From an uncultured Clostridia bacterium (GTDB lineage: Bacteria; Bacillota; Clostridia; Lachnospirales; Lachnospiraceae): a DNA stretch of 38,925 nucleotides. Shown piece after piece: positions 23,093 through 32,727 of this stretch. The stretch spans positions 1 through 38,925 of the forward strand of contig CAMWKO010000027.1 in the NCBI GenBank assembly GCA_947174885.1, given 5' to 3'. Below the pieces are notes generated by a model. That model searched no databases, was not told where the DNA came from, and was given only the letters and a program-made list of their open reading frames with translations. Within the stretch, counting starts at the first letter, position 1. The number at the start of each line of letters is the position of its first letter. Made by a program: the position numbers and the translations under genes.

Positions 23093-24562
23093 TTACAGCA
23101 TTAATACAATATAGACCACAATTGATAATCCTGCAGAGAGTATAAAGGTAAGTATGTTAGGAAATATATTAATGCCATCTATTAAATATCTCAGGGATAC
23201 AGAAAAGCATATTGCCAGTATAGTTGTAAGTAAAGGCTTTATGAGATTGTCCTTTAGTGAGTAGGATAGGTGGCATATTTTATTTGCTTTAATGAGATTC
23301 AAAAGTGTACCTGTAATTTCACTTGCCAGAACTCCCCAAAGATATCCGACAATTCCATATAAAGGAACGAAAAATATAATAAAAATAATTCTAAGAGATG
23401 CAGTGATTATATTGTATATAAGAGTAGTTTTTGTCAAACCAAAGCCATTGATAATGCTTGACAGAGTCATTTCGACGTATATAAACGGACAAAGCCATGC
23501 CAAGATTCTTAAATATTCACCTGCTAAGGTATTTTTAAAAAATAAATATCCTAAATCACCACCATTCACAATAAAGAAAAATGCAAAAAAAATCCCCATG
23601 GACATACAGTATTTTAAGGCTGTTGAGGCAGTTTTGCTTATAAGAGATATATTATTGTTACTGGCGGCTTCCGAAACGGACGGTAAAAGCATAGCAGATA
23701 ATGCATTGGTTATGGCGGAAGGAAACATGATAAATGGCATACTCATACCTACCATAATACCAAATATACTCACGGCATCTGCCTCACTTAGCCCATAAAA
23801 TACTAAAAATACAGGAACAATTAAGGCCTCAATACTATGTATAAGTGATAATAAAATTCTTGTAGTTGATATGGGCATAGCCAGCTTGAAAAAATCTCTG
23901 AATTCTTTCTTTAAGCCAAAGCGGTATCCCTTAAATTTTGAGAATCCTTCTTTTTTCAAATAGAAAATTAAGTATACAGATGATACCAGTTCGCTTAAAA
24001 GCATACTGATAACAGCAAGTACAGGAGTAGGTTCGATATTTAGTCTGGTAACAATCTTTGCAAAAATAATCATAAAAATAAGCTTTGATATATTTTCAAT
24101 GCAAATACATAATCCTGGTATGGTTGATTTTTTTAGACCAAGATAATAACCTACTATGGCACTGTGTATGGACATTAATGGTAAAACGGGTATAGATATG
24201 TATAATAAGCTTTTTGCTGTAGCTCCACTTACAAAGAATCTGCAAATAAGCGGAATACTTAACAATAATAGTATAGATGAAAAAACGGATGCAATTATGG
24301 CATAAATAATACCGGTTTTATATTTTGTATAAACCTCTTTTTTACTTTTTGCGGAGGCAATGCTTTTAGACATGGCAACTTCAACCCCGGCAGAGCCTAA
24401 TGCAGCAAAAAGTCCAAGTATAGGCATAATCATCTGATAAATACCTACACCGTTTGCACCAATGACATCAGATAAGAATATTCTATAATAGAAACCAATT
24501 AATTTTGAAATTATTCCAGATAAAGTAAGGACAAATGTTCCTTTTAATATTTTACTAAACAT
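23093..24562 (-). CDS. Lipid II / polysaccharide flippase of the SpoVB-MurJ-Wzx group
   Basis: A 489-residue polytopic membrane protein with about 13-14 hydrophobic helices. It begins KGTFVLTLSGIISKLIGFYYRIFLSDVIGANGVGIYQM (shown in parts: LSGIISKLIGFYYRIFL, GANGVGIYQMIMPI), the opening typical of SpoVB and related MOP-superfamily exporters. Members flip lipid-linked precursors such as lipid II or capsule units, and SpoVB acts in spore cortex formation. Sequence alone does not settle sporulation versus vegetative use. It is slightly shorter than the usual ~520 residues and ends in hydrophobic sequence without a polar tail. It is divergent from the cysteine desulfurase gene, with only 49 bp between the starts. 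Confidence 0.85.
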   Translation of the reverse strand: MFSKILKGTFVLTLSGIISKLIGFYYRIFLSDVIGANGVGIYQMIMPILGLFAALGSAGVEVAMSKSIASAKSKKEVYTKYKTGIIYAIIASVFSSILLLLSIPLICRFFVSGATAKSLLYISIPVLPLMSIHSAIVGYYLGLKKSTIPGLCICIENISKLIFMIIFAKIVTRLNIEPTPVLAVISMLLSELVSSVYLIFYLKKEGFSKFKGYRFGLKKEFRDFFKLAMPISTTRILLSLIHSIEALIVPVFLVFYGLSEADAVSIFGIMVGMSMPFIMFPSAITNALSAMLLPSVSEAASNNNISLISKTASTALKYCMSMGIFFAFFFIVNGGDLGYLFFKNTLAGEYLRILAWLCPFIYVEMTLSSIINGFGLTKTTLIYNIITASLRIIFIIFFVPLYGIVGYLWGVLASEITGTLLNLIKANKICHLSYSLKDNLIKPLLTTILAICFSVSLRYLIDGINIFPNILTFILSAGLSIVVYIVLML

Positions 24563-24611
24563 AAATACCTACAAGATTTATTTATATATTATATGAAGGC
24601 AGGAATAAAAT

Positions 24612-25751
24612 ATGATTTATTTAGATAATGCGGCTACAAAAGCCACTTTAGATATAGTAAAGCAGAAGATGAAGCCTTTTCTTAATGAATATTATGCAAA
24701 TCCGTCAAGTAACTACAGATTTGCAAAAAAGTGCAGGGAAGCCATTGAAAAGGTAAGAAATGATATTGCGGGTATGTTAAATGTAATGCCGGAAGAAATC
24801 TATTTTACTTCGGGAGGAACAGAATCCGATAATTGGGCTATAAAAAATACAGCTTTTGCAAATAAAGAAAAAGGAAAGCATATAATAAGCAGCAGGATAG
24901 AACATCATGCGGTTTTAAATTCGTTAAAATATTTAGAGAGTATAGGGTATGAAGTTTCTTATGCAAGAGTAATGGAGAATGGAATGGTTGATGTAAATCA
25001 CATAAAAAAACTAATAAGAACAGATACAACGCTTATTACATGTATGATGTCAAATAATGAGACAGGTGTAATTCAGCCAATTAAGGAGATAGGCAGGCTT
25101 GCAAAGAAAAGTAATATCACCTTTCACACAGATGCAGTACAATCCTTCGGACATAATCAGATTGACTGTAAAGAGTTAAATGTCGATTTACTGTCTGCTT
25201 CTGCCCATAAATTTGGAGGACCAAAGGGAGTGGGTTTTTTATACATTAGTGATAAATGTAACACGTTTCCTTATATTCATGGGGGTTCTCAGGAGAGGAA
25301 TATGAGAGGAGGAACCAGTAATGTAGCGGGAATTGTCGGAATGGGCGTGGCAGCCGTTACAGCAAATGAAAATATGGAGGCTTGGGGCAGTAAAACAAGA
25401 AGTTTAAGAGATTACATGGCATACAGGCTTTTGAAAGAAATACCTTATTCAAGAATAAATGGTGATATGAATTATAGATTAGATAATAATATTAATATAA
25501 GCTTTCAATATGTAAATGGATTTACACTGCTGGAACTTTTAGATGCAAAAGGAATATGTGCATCAGGGGCTTCAGCATGTAACTCAATGCAAAAAGAGCC
25601 CTCTCATGTACTCCGTGCAATGGGATTACCAGATGAGATAGCTGTAGGAACAATACGTCTGACCTTATCAGAAAGTAATACAAAAGAGGAAATAGATGAA
25701 ACAATAAAAGAAATAAAAAATATAGTTTCAAATTTAAGGGAAATTCAGTAA
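24612..25751 (+). CDS. Cysteine desulfurase, NifS/IscS family
   Basis: A 379-residue PLP enzyme that takes sulfur from cysteine for Fe-S clusters or thio-modified tRNA. It opens with MIYLDNAATKATLDIV. The PLP region is TSGGTESDNWAI. The Schiff-base Lys200 is in SASAHKFGGPKG and the persulfide-forming Cys323 is in ASGASACNS. The cysteine sits in a long loop, as in the IscS/NifS class I enzymes. No iscU, nifU or mnmA lies beside it, so the sulfur acceptor is not shown by context. It starts behind CAGGAATAAAAT and ends ~90 bp before the SNF2 gene. Confidence 0.93.
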   Translation: MIYLDNAATKATLDIVKQKMKPFLNEYYANPSSNYRFAKKCREAIEKVRNDIAGMLNVMPEEIYFTSGGTESDNWAIKNTAFANKEKGKHIISSRIEHHAVLNSLKYLESIGYEVSYARVMENGMVDVNHIKKLIRTDTTLITCMMSNNETGVIQPIKEIGRLAKKSNITFHTDAVQSFGHNQIDCKELNVDLLSASAHKFGGPKGVGFLYISDKCNTFPYIHGGSQERNMRGGTSNVAGIVGMGVAAVTANENMEAWGSKTRSLRDYMAYRLLKEIPYSRINGDMNYRLDNNINISFQYVNGFTLLELLDAKGICASGASACNSMQKEPSHVLRAMGLPDEIAVGTIRLTLSESNTKEEIDETIKEIKNIVSNLREIQ

Positions 25752-25781
25752 TAAAATATGTATTATATGTTTCTGACATAC

Positions 25782-25810
25782 TTTTCATGAAAAAATAATT
25801 ATGATATACT
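25782..25810 (+). promoter_or_regulatory. Predicted promoter of the SNF2 helicase gene
   Basis: A TATACT with extended -10 TG sits 29 bp ahead of the ATG. A weak -35 (TTTTCA) lies 17 nt upstream of the -10. Confidence 0.4.
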
Positions 25811-25839
25811 TAATTATTATTAAATTTTCAAGGTGAAAT

Positions 25840-28800
25840 ATGTTAAGCATTGACAAACTTAAGAAATATATAAAATCAGAAAGTGACTACAAAAAAGCTA
25901 TAGATTTGTATGAGAAAAATTGTGTCAGTATTACAAGGAGAAGTAGCTTTTGGAAAAGTGACATAAATATAAATGGCAGTATATCAGATGAAAATATTCA
26001 ATATAGTAGTGCAATTACATTATCAGGTGAAGATATTACTTCATATAGGTGTAATTGTGCTACTTTTAATAATTATAAAAGGATATGTTCTCATATAGGT
26101 GCGACCTATCTTGAAACTCTTAGAGAAGAAGACAATAAAGAAACACTTATATATACAAGTATAGAAACAAGAAAAACCGTTAATGAATATTTGAACAGAA
26201 ATATTAACAGAAGCAGTGAACAAACGGCAAAGGAGGTATCAATATATGTTGAAACCGTTCTTGTAAAAGGTCATTTAGAGGCAAGATTCTATTTACTTAA
26301 ACAGGATAAAAAATATAAGATTAGAAATCTGTTTGAGTTTTACAGATTATTTGAAGAACAAGGTGTGTATCAGTATGGACGGAATTTTAAACTGGTACAT
26401 ACAATACAAAATTTCAATGAGATTTCTGTTATGTTAATAGAATTTATTATTACAAATATAAGAAATGAAATGTTTTTATGTAATGTAAGTGGACACAGCC
26501 ATATGCTTATAAATGATAATTCTAAGCTGGTATTATTAGGAGAAAATATAGATAAATTTTTCAGTATACTAAAGGAAAATAACATACCATTTATCTGCAA
26601 TCACAAGGCATATAATATTCATTTAAAAACGCCAGAGGTTTTAATAAAAATAGCAGAGCACAGTAGTGGATTTAAAGTCACTATAAACAATATTATGGGA
26701 TATTTAGAGGGAAATAGTACACTTTATCTGTTTGATGATAAAAACATCTATAAAGTGGACAGGGATTTTTTTACAGAAATGAAGATATTTATAGAAAATA
26801 TATTTGCGAATGAAGAAAATACATTTTCCATAAATAAAAATGATATGGCTTCATTCTGTAATGGAGTTATTCCGATTTTACTTGAGTTTTGTAATATAGA
26901 TATGCCGGATAAGCTTTTGGAGAGATATAAGCCATGGGAGTTAAAGTGCAGATTCATTTTAAACAATAAAGAAGATAAAATTTATCTGAATTTAGAAACA
27001 AAATATAAAGATGAGGATTTTAATATATTTAAAGGTATTTGTAACAACAAAAATGTTTGCAGGGATTATAACCTGGAGTATATGATTAAAAGTATTATTT
27101 CACAATATCATTTTATCAATACTGTCAGTGGGGATATGATGATAAGTGAATATGAGCATATATATGAGTTTTTAAAACATGGAATAAAAAAACTGCAGGC
27201 TTTTGGTGAAGTTGTCATGTCAGAGGATTTGCTGCATATGAGACTTATTGATAAGATGAAAATAGGTGCGAAGGTTTCTGTGGACAGTAACTGGCTTAAT
27301 TTACAAATAGATGCAGAGGGTTATACAAAAAAAGAACTGGAATTACTTATCAATTCATATAGGGAAAAGAAAAAGTATATAAGGTTTAATGAGAATACAA
27401 TAGTAAAGCTGGATGGTAATGATTTTGAACTGCTTGCAGGTATGGCATATGATCTGGATTTTACAGCTGAAGATTTAATTAATAATAATATATTTATTCC
27501 CAGATATAGGGCATTGTATGTTGATAGCAGATTATCCGGTAAGGTTTCACTATATTCAAAGGATAAAGAGTTTAAAAGTCTGATAAGAACTATTAAGCAG
27601 GTGGAAGATAGTGAGATATCGGTGCCTGACACTTTTGGTAAGATTTTAAGGGATTATCAGAAGATAGGATTCAGATGGCTCAAAACTATGGATATCTGTG
27701 GTTTTGGCGGGATTCTGGCGGATGATATGGGATTGGGAAAAACAGTTCAGATATTGGCATTGCTGGCAGATGAATATATTATAAATAAAAATAAGAAAAA
27801 GTCTCTGATTATAGTGCCTGCCTCCTTGATTTTTAACTGGGAAAATGAAGTTTATAAATTTGCAGAGAATTTAAAAATTGCTCCTGTGGTAGGTGCAAAG
27901 AGTGAGAGAGTAGGCATTATACACAATAGCAAAGCTGATATATTTATTACTTCATATGATCTTTTAAAAAGAGATGTTGAGGAATATTCTTTAATTGAGT
28001 TCAGATATGAGATACTGGATGAAGCACAGAATATTAAAAACTATACAACTAATAATGCCAGAGCAGTAAAAAAGATAAAAGCAGAAACGAGATTTGCACT
28101 TACCGGAACTCCAATCGAAAATCGTCTTGGAGAGCTGTGGAGTATTTTTGATTTTGTTATGCCGGGATTTTTATATACAAATAAGAAATTCAGAAATAAA
28201 TTTGAGCTTCCTATAGTAAAAGATAATCAGACAGAGGCTGTTAATGGTTTGAAGAGAATGATATCTCCTTTTATTTTAAGAAGAGAAAAGAGCAATGTAT
28301 TAAAGGAACTTCCGGAAAAGATGGAATATAATCTTTTTGCAAAGATGGAGGGAGAGCAGCAAAAGCTGTATACAGCAAATATTGTAAAGCTGAAGGAAGA
28401 GCTTAGAAAACATGACAATAGTATGTTTGAATCAAATAAAATCAGATTCCTCGCTGAGCTTACAAAGCTTAGGCAGATATGTTGTGATCCGTCCCTATGC
28501 TATGAAGATTATGAGGACGAGTCTTCAAAGCTTGAGTTATGTATTGATTTAATTAAAAATTCTATAGAAGGCGGTCATAAAATACTGTTGTTTTCACAGT
28601 TTACTTCAATGCTTGGAATTATATCTGACAGACTGATAAAAGAAAACATATCATTTTACAGTATGACAGGGGCTACTAATAGAGAAGACAGAATGACTAT
28701 GGTAAATAAGTTTAACAAGGATAACACAAGTGTATTTCTTATTTCATTAAGAGTAGGAGGAACAGGAATTAATCTTACAAGTGCAGATATAGTAATACAT

Positions 28801-29034
28801 TATGATCCATGGTGGAATGTAGCAGTCCAAAATCAGGCAACAGACAGGGCACATAGAATAGGTCAGGAGAAGGTAGTATCAGTATTTAAACTGATTACTA
28901 AGAATTCCGTTGAAGAGAATATTTTAACTTTACAGCAAGCAAAAGAAGGACTTAGCAGTGATATTATAAATGGAAAAAATATTTCACTGTCAAACTTGTC
29001 AAAAGATGAATTGTTGAGTATACTAAATGGGTAG
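25840..29034 (+). CDS. SWIM zinc-finger SNF2-family helicase
   Basis: A 1064-residue Swi2/Snf2 ATPase that translocates on double-stranded DNA to remodel protein-DNA complexes. A SWIM zinc finger is near the N-terminus (Cys71-x-Cys73 ... Cys83-x-His85). Residues ~90-590 form a long, poorly conserved region. The helicase core starts near residue 605: motif I DDMGLGKTVQ at about 628, motif II DEAQ at about 726, motif III LTGTPIENRLGELWS, then the C-terminal lobe with FSQFTSMLGI, GGTGINLTSAD and QATDRAHRIGQ (motif VI). Bacterial SWIM-SNF2 proteins are widespread in Firmicutes with little defined function. The PAS-sensor gene starts 21 bp after its stop. Confidence 0.93.
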   Translation: MLSIDKLKKYIKSESDYKKAIDLYEKNCVSITRRSSFWKSDININGSISDENIQYSSAITLSGEDITSYRCNCATFNNYKRICSHIGATYLETLREEDNKETLIYTSIETRKTVNEYLNRNINRSSEQTAKEVSIYVETVLVKGHLEARFYLLKQDKKYKIRNLFEFYRLFEEQGVYQYGRNFKLVHTIQNFNEISVMLIEFIITNIRNEMFLCNVSGHSHMLINDNSKLVLLGENIDKFFSILKENNIPFICNHKAYNIHLKTPEVLIKIAEHSSGFKVTINNIMGYLEGNSTLYLFDDKNIYKVDRDFFTEMKIFIENIFANEENTFSINKNDMASFCNGVIPILLEFCNIDMPDKLLERYKPWELKCRFILNNKEDKIYLNLETKYKDEDFNIFKGICNNKNVCRDYNLEYMIKSIISQYHFINTVSGDMMISEYEHIYEFLKHGIKKLQAFGEVVMSEDLLHMRLIDKMKIGAKVSVDSNWLNLQIDAEGYTKKELELLINSYREKKKYIRFNENTIVKLDGNDFELLAGMAYDLDFTAEDLINNNIFIPRYRALYVDSRLSGKVSLYSKDKEFKSLIRTIKQVEDSEISVPDTFGKILRDYQKIGFRWLKTMDICGFGGILADDMGLGKTVQILALLADEYIINKNKKKSLIIVPASLIFNWENEVYKFAENLKIAPVVGAKSERVGIIHNSKADIFITSYDLLKRDVEEYSLIEFRYEILDEAQNIKNYTTNNARAVKKIKAETRFALTGTPIENRLGELWSIFDFVMPGFLYTNKKFRNKFELPIVKDNQTEAVNGLKRMISPFILRREKSNVLKELPEKMEYNLFAKMEGEQQKLYTANIVKLKEELRKHDNSMFESNKIRFLAELTKLRQICCDPSLCYEDYEDESSKLELCIDLIKNSIEGGHKILLFSQFTSMLGIISDRLIKENISFYSMTGATNREDRMTMVNKFNKDNTSVFLISLRVGGTGINLTSADIVIHYDPWWNVAVQNQATDRAHRIGQEKVVSVFKLITKNSVEENILTLQQAKEGLSSDIINGKNISLSNLSKDELLSILNG

Positions 29035-29055
29035 AATGGATGAAAGGTATATATT

Positions 29056-30375
29056 ATGAGGTACATTAAAGGTTTAAAGAGATATGCAGTTTCGATAGTT
29101 ATAACTTTTATAATCTTACTTATAAATATTGGAGCTTTTTACAATTTCTATACAAGCACATATGAAAATCTTGAAGAACAGACAAAAAGCTATCTGAATA
29201 ATATAGTAGAAGAGACTTCACAGTGTGTAGATATTAAAATTAATGAAAGATTTAATACTTTAGAGGCACTGGCTATGTATGTGGGTACTTATAGTAATGA
29301 CAGTTATTCAAATGTTACGGAAGTACTTGATGCACAGCTTACTATTGATGGATTTAGCGGATATGATATTATAAATTTATATGGTACAGGCTTGCCTTCA
29401 AAGGGAAGTGTGGATTACCAAGAAATGGACTTTCTTAAAAAAACGATAAAAGGTTTGACTTCATTATTTGAGTATAACAATTCTGAGGCAAACTACCATG
29501 CTATAGGATTTGCAGTACCTATATATAGAAACGAAGAAATTCAGGGGACTTTTTTGGCTATATGCTCATATGAGGAATTTTCAAGCTTTACAGATATAGA
29601 TGCTTTTGGACAAAATGGAGATACATTTATAGTAAAGCAGGATGGAACACTTCTTACCAGAGGTAATGGATTAGATGAGGTTGAAAATATTAAACTTATT
29701 TTAACAGCTGATGAGCGTTCCGCAAATAATCTTATTAGCAGTATGAAGCAGAAAAGTCTGGGAAGTGTATCATATAGCAATGGAAATCATAAAAGATATC
29801 TGTGTTTTGCTAAAACGTCATATAACAAATGGTATGTAGTCACTATTGTTTCTTCTGATACAGTAGATGAACATACTTCAGTTATAAGAGGTGCAGGTGT
29901 CACTTTTATTGTTGAAATAAGTGCATTGTTGGTTCTTTTGCTTATATATTTTATATATCTTATTACTTCACATATTAGAAACAGCAGAATAAATAAGCAA
30001 CGTTATTATATTGTTACTGACAATTCTGAAACAATTATGTTTGACTATAGTGTAAAAAATGATACAATGTATTGTAATGACAAATGGAAAGACATTTTTG
30101 GGTATGAGCTTCCAAAGTCAGATATGAAGTCTATCATGACTAAATATATATATGAAGAAGATATTGAAAAATTTATTAGAAGAGTAGATAGAATTAATAA
30201 AACAAATGATTATGTAAAATTTTCAATCAGAATATTGAATGATAAAGATGAACCAATTTCCTGTTTTGTAAAGCTATATGCAATCAGAGGATTTAGGGAA
30301 AGAATTACAAAAATTATAGGTGTAATTGAGGAATTAGTTGTAGAAGAACAGAATATACAGAAAGAACAAGGATAG
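29056..30375 (+). CDS. Cache-PAS membrane sensor lacking an output domain
   Basis: A 439-residue protein. Membrane helices lie near residues 12-32 and 272-297. The ~240 residues between them are extracytoplasmic and have the layout of a double Cache ligand-binding domain (DIINLYGTG, YHAIGFAVPIYRNEEIQGTFLAI, GDTFIVKQDGTLL). The cytoplasmic part (~305-439) has one PAS-like domain (DTMYCNDKWKDIFGYELP to FVKLYAIRGF) and stops at IQKEQG. Such architecture normally continues into GGDEF, EAL or a histidine kinase, and none is present. The stop codon lies 2 bp before the next gene, so no output domain follows in another frame. It may signal through a partner or be a domain-loss product. Confidence 0.8.
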   Translation: MRYIKGLKRYAVSIVITFIILLINIGAFYNFYTSTYENLEEQTKSYLNNIVEETSQCVDIKINERFNTLEALAMYVGTYSNDSYSNVTEVLDAQLTIDGFSGYDIINLYGTGLPSKGSVDYQEMDFLKKTIKGLTSLFEYNNSEANYHAIGFAVPIYRNEEIQGTFLAICSYEEFSSFTDIDAFGQNGDTFIVKQDGTLLTRGNGLDEVENIKLILTADERSANNLISSMKQKSLGSVSYSNGNHKRYLCFAKTSYNKWYVVTIVSSDTVDEHTSVIRGAGVTFIVEISALLVLLLIYFIYLITSHIRNSRINKQRYYIVTDNSETIMFDYSVKNDTMYCNDKWKDIFGYELPKSDMKSIMTKYIYEEDIEKFIRRVDRINKTNDYVKFSIRILNDKDEPISCFVKLYAIRGFRERITKIIGVIEELVVEEQNIQKEQG

Positions 30376-30377
30376 AT

Positions 30378-31547
30378 ATGTTAAAAAAATTGTCAGTAAT
30401 AGGTATCTTTCTTGTAATGACAGTTTTTTGTGGAATAGTGTGTTTTGGAGATATTATAGTTACAGGGGAAAAAGGAGAGCAAAAAGAGTTAGATTTTCCT
30501 GAAACTAATTCGGGTGGCGTTATTGTTGTGGATATGGCTACAAGATACACAATATATGAAAAAAATATATATACAAGCTATTATCCTGCAAGTACAACTA
30601 AGATTATGACTGCCACACTGGTTTTAGAAAATGCCGGCATTGATGAAGTGGTTACTTTTTCTCATGATGCTGTATTTTCTATAGAACCCGGAAGTAGTGC
30701 TGCTTTTGTTGATGAAGGAGAAAAGCTGACGGTTGAGCAATGTATGTATGGTCTTATGGTTATTTCGGCAAATGATTTGGCAAATGGACTGGCAGAACAC
30801 GTATCAGGGACTGTTGATGAATTTTCTTTGTTAATGAACGAAAAAGCAAAGGAACTGGGTTGTATTAATACACACTTTACAAATCCACATGGACTTCATG
30901 ATGAGGAACATTATACCTGCGTATATGATTTGGCTATTATGGCTTTAAATGCGTACAAAAATTATGATTTTTATAGAGAGTTAATAAGTACAGAGTTATA
31001 CGAAGTACCACCAACTAATAAACAGAATGAAACCAGATATTGGAGAAATACGAATAAACTTTTCAATTCAACTGAAAAATTCTATTATCCTGACTGTATC
31101 GGAGGAAAACCAGGATTTACTAATGAAGCAGGGGCAACACTGGTTTCTTATGCAAATATTAATGGAAGATATATAATGGTTGTGACCTTGGGAGCTAAAA
31201 ATGCTACAGGTGTATACACAGACCATACAAATATTTATAACTATATTAAGGAAAATATAGATAGTGAATATTTTGAAGAATTGGAAAGACTATACTCTGA
31301 AAATAGAGAATTGTTTGAGGAACCTGATACAGTTCCGGGTGAGGATAGTGTAGATGCTGTTTCAAATCAGATTGGTGAAAATGCAGAGAAAGAAGAAAAA
31401 ACCAGTGTGGGAAAGGTTATTTTAACCGTTGCATTGATAATAACATTAATTTTAGTTGTTTTGTACTCTGTTTTAAGAATAAGATTAGAGATAAAAAGAC
31501 GAAAAAGAAGGAAGAATATTCGGAAAAAAAGACGTAGAAGAAATTAG
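30378..31547 (+). CDS. D-alanyl-D-alanine carboxypeptidase (S11, DacA/DacF type)
   Basis: A 389-residue low-molecular-weight penicillin-binding protein that trims the terminal D-Ala from peptidoglycan stems. A signal peptide covers about residues 1-24. The SxxK motif is STTK at 72-75 and the SxN motif is SAN at 130-132. The third motif reads KPG (244-246, GGKPGFTNEAG) where most relatives have KTG. A membrane helix near 345-367 and a strongly basic tail (KRRKRRKNIRKKRRRRN) anchor the C-terminus, unlike the amphipathic helix of classic PBP5. It starts 2 bp after the PAS-sensor stop, behind AAGGA, so the two are co-transcribed. Confidence 0.9.
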   Translation: MLKKLSVIGIFLVMTVFCGIVCFGDIIVTGEKGEQKELDFPETNSGGVIVVDMATRYTIYEKNIYTSYYPASTTKIMTATLVLENAGIDEVVTFSHDAVFSIEPGSSAAFVDEGEKLTVEQCMYGLMVISANDLANGLAEHVSGTVDEFSLLMNEKAKELGCINTHFTNPHGLHDEEHYTCVYDLAIMALNAYKNYDFYRELISTELYEVPPTNKQNETRYWRNTNKLFNSTEKFYYPDCIGGKPGFTNEAGATLVSYANINGRYIMVVTLGAKNATGVYTDHTNIYNYIKENIDSEYFEELERLYSENRELFEEPDTVPGEDSVDAVSNQIGENAEKEEKTSVGKVILTVALIITLILVVLYSVLRIRLEIKRRKRRKNIRKKRRRRN

Positions 31548-31690
31548 AATATTGATAATATTTTCATGATATCATTGATAAAGATTGATATTGTTAAATA
31601 TCGGCTTCTTTGGTATATTATTTGATGTGTTTTAGGTCGTGGGAATCTGGCCTTATATTATAAGCGTATTCGCAGAAACGAGGAATTTAT

Positions 31691-32620
31691 ATGGCAAATA
31701 ATAAAGTAGTTGTAGCATTGGGAAGAAATGCATTTAGTGATTCTTTTCCTAAACAGCAGGAGAGAGTAAAGTCGGCAGCAAAAGCGATTGCTGATTTGAT
31801 AGAAGCGAAATATGAAGTGGTAATTACCCACAGTAATGGACCACAGGTAGGTATGATTCAGACTGCCATGACTGAGTTTAGCAGATTAGATACAAAATAC
31901 ACTGTTGCACCAATGTCTGTATGTGCTGCCATGAGTCAGGGATATATAGGATATGACCTGCAGAATGCTGTTCGCAGTGAATTATTAAACAGAGGTATAT
32001 ATAAGCCGGTTGTTACACTTATTACACAAGTACGGGTAGATCCATTTGATAAAGCTTTCAATAATCCTACAAAGATTATTGGCCGTTACATGACAAAGGA
32101 AGAAGCTGAGATGGAGGAAAAGAAAGGAAATTATGTTACATATGAAGAAGGTAAAGGTTTTCGTAGAATTATTTCTTCACCAATGCCGATAGATATATAT
32201 GAGATTGATTCAATAAATGCATTACTTGATGCTAATCAGGTTGTTATTGCAGCAGGTGGTGGTGGCATTCCTGTATTAGACCAGCGTACGACTCTTAAAG
32301 GTGCATCTGCTATTATTGAAAAAGATTTTACAGCTGCAAAGCTGGCTGATATGGTAGATGCGTCAATGCTGCTTATTCTTACATCAAGTGACAATGTAGT
32401 CATAAAGGAAAACGAAAAAGAAGAAGTACTTGGAGAATTATCAGTAGCCAAGGCTCAGGAATATATAGATGAAGGAAAGCTTGATCCACTTACAAATCTT
32501 CCGAAAATCCAGGCCTCTCTTAACTTTGTAGTAGCAAAGTCAGGAAGAACAGCAGTTATTACAAATCTTTCAAAGGCAAAAGAAGGCATTGCATTAAAGT
32601 GTGGTACTATTATAAAATAA
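31691..32620 (+). CDS. arcC: Carbamate kinase
   Basis: A 309-residue amino-acid-kinase fold enzyme that interconverts carbamoyl phosphate + ADP and carbamate + ATP. Family stretches are THSNGPQVGMIQ, PMSVCAAMSQGYIGYDLQNA, AAGGGGIPVL, KGASAIIEKDF and SKAKEGI. The N-terminal nucleotide loop reads ALGRNAF (residues 9-15), whereas most members have GGNA. No arcA, argF, ygeW or purine-degradation genes lie beside it, so the source of carbamoyl phosphate is not shown. It resembles the YqeA/ArcC-like group. A hairpin follows the stop directly. Confidence 0.92.
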   Translation: MANNKVVVALGRNAFSDSFPKQQERVKSAAKAIADLIEAKYEVVITHSNGPQVGMIQTAMTEFSRLDTKYTVAPMSVCAAMSQGYIGYDLQNAVRSELLNRGIYKPVVTLITQVRVDPFDKAFNNPTKIIGRYMTKEEAEMEEKKGNYVTYEEGKGFRRIISSPMPIDIYEIDSINALLDANQVVIAAGGGGIPVLDQRTTLKGASAIIEKDFTAAKLADMVDASMLLILTSSDNVVIKENEKEEVLGELSVAKAQEYIDEGKLDPLTNLPKIQASLNFVVAKSGRTAVITNLSKAKEGIALKCGTIIK

Positions 32621-32645
32621 CATCGGGTTGTTTACAACCTGATGT
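32620..32645 (+). terminator. Hairpin between arcC and rex
   Basis: ACATCGGGTTGT and ACAACCTGATGT pair over 12 bp with one G-U and a very short loop, beginning at the last base of the arcC stop. There is no T run (GCCGAGAGC follows), so it may be an RNA stability element and not a terminator. Confidence 0.5.
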
Positions 32646-32727
32646 GCCGAGAGCATAAAATATATGATTTTATCTACAAGGCAGTATTGAAATGCAATTA
32701 TGCTATATAGTTTTAGGAGGTAGAGCC

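Noticed and set aside
23292-23798. 168-residue rightward ORF opposite the flippase gene
   Set aside because: It is a shadow of a polytopic membrane protein gene with clear family sequence on the other strand.
31585-31605. Rex operator (TTGTTAAATA) ahead of arcC
   Set aside because: Only one half-site is present, with no inverted TTAACAA partner.
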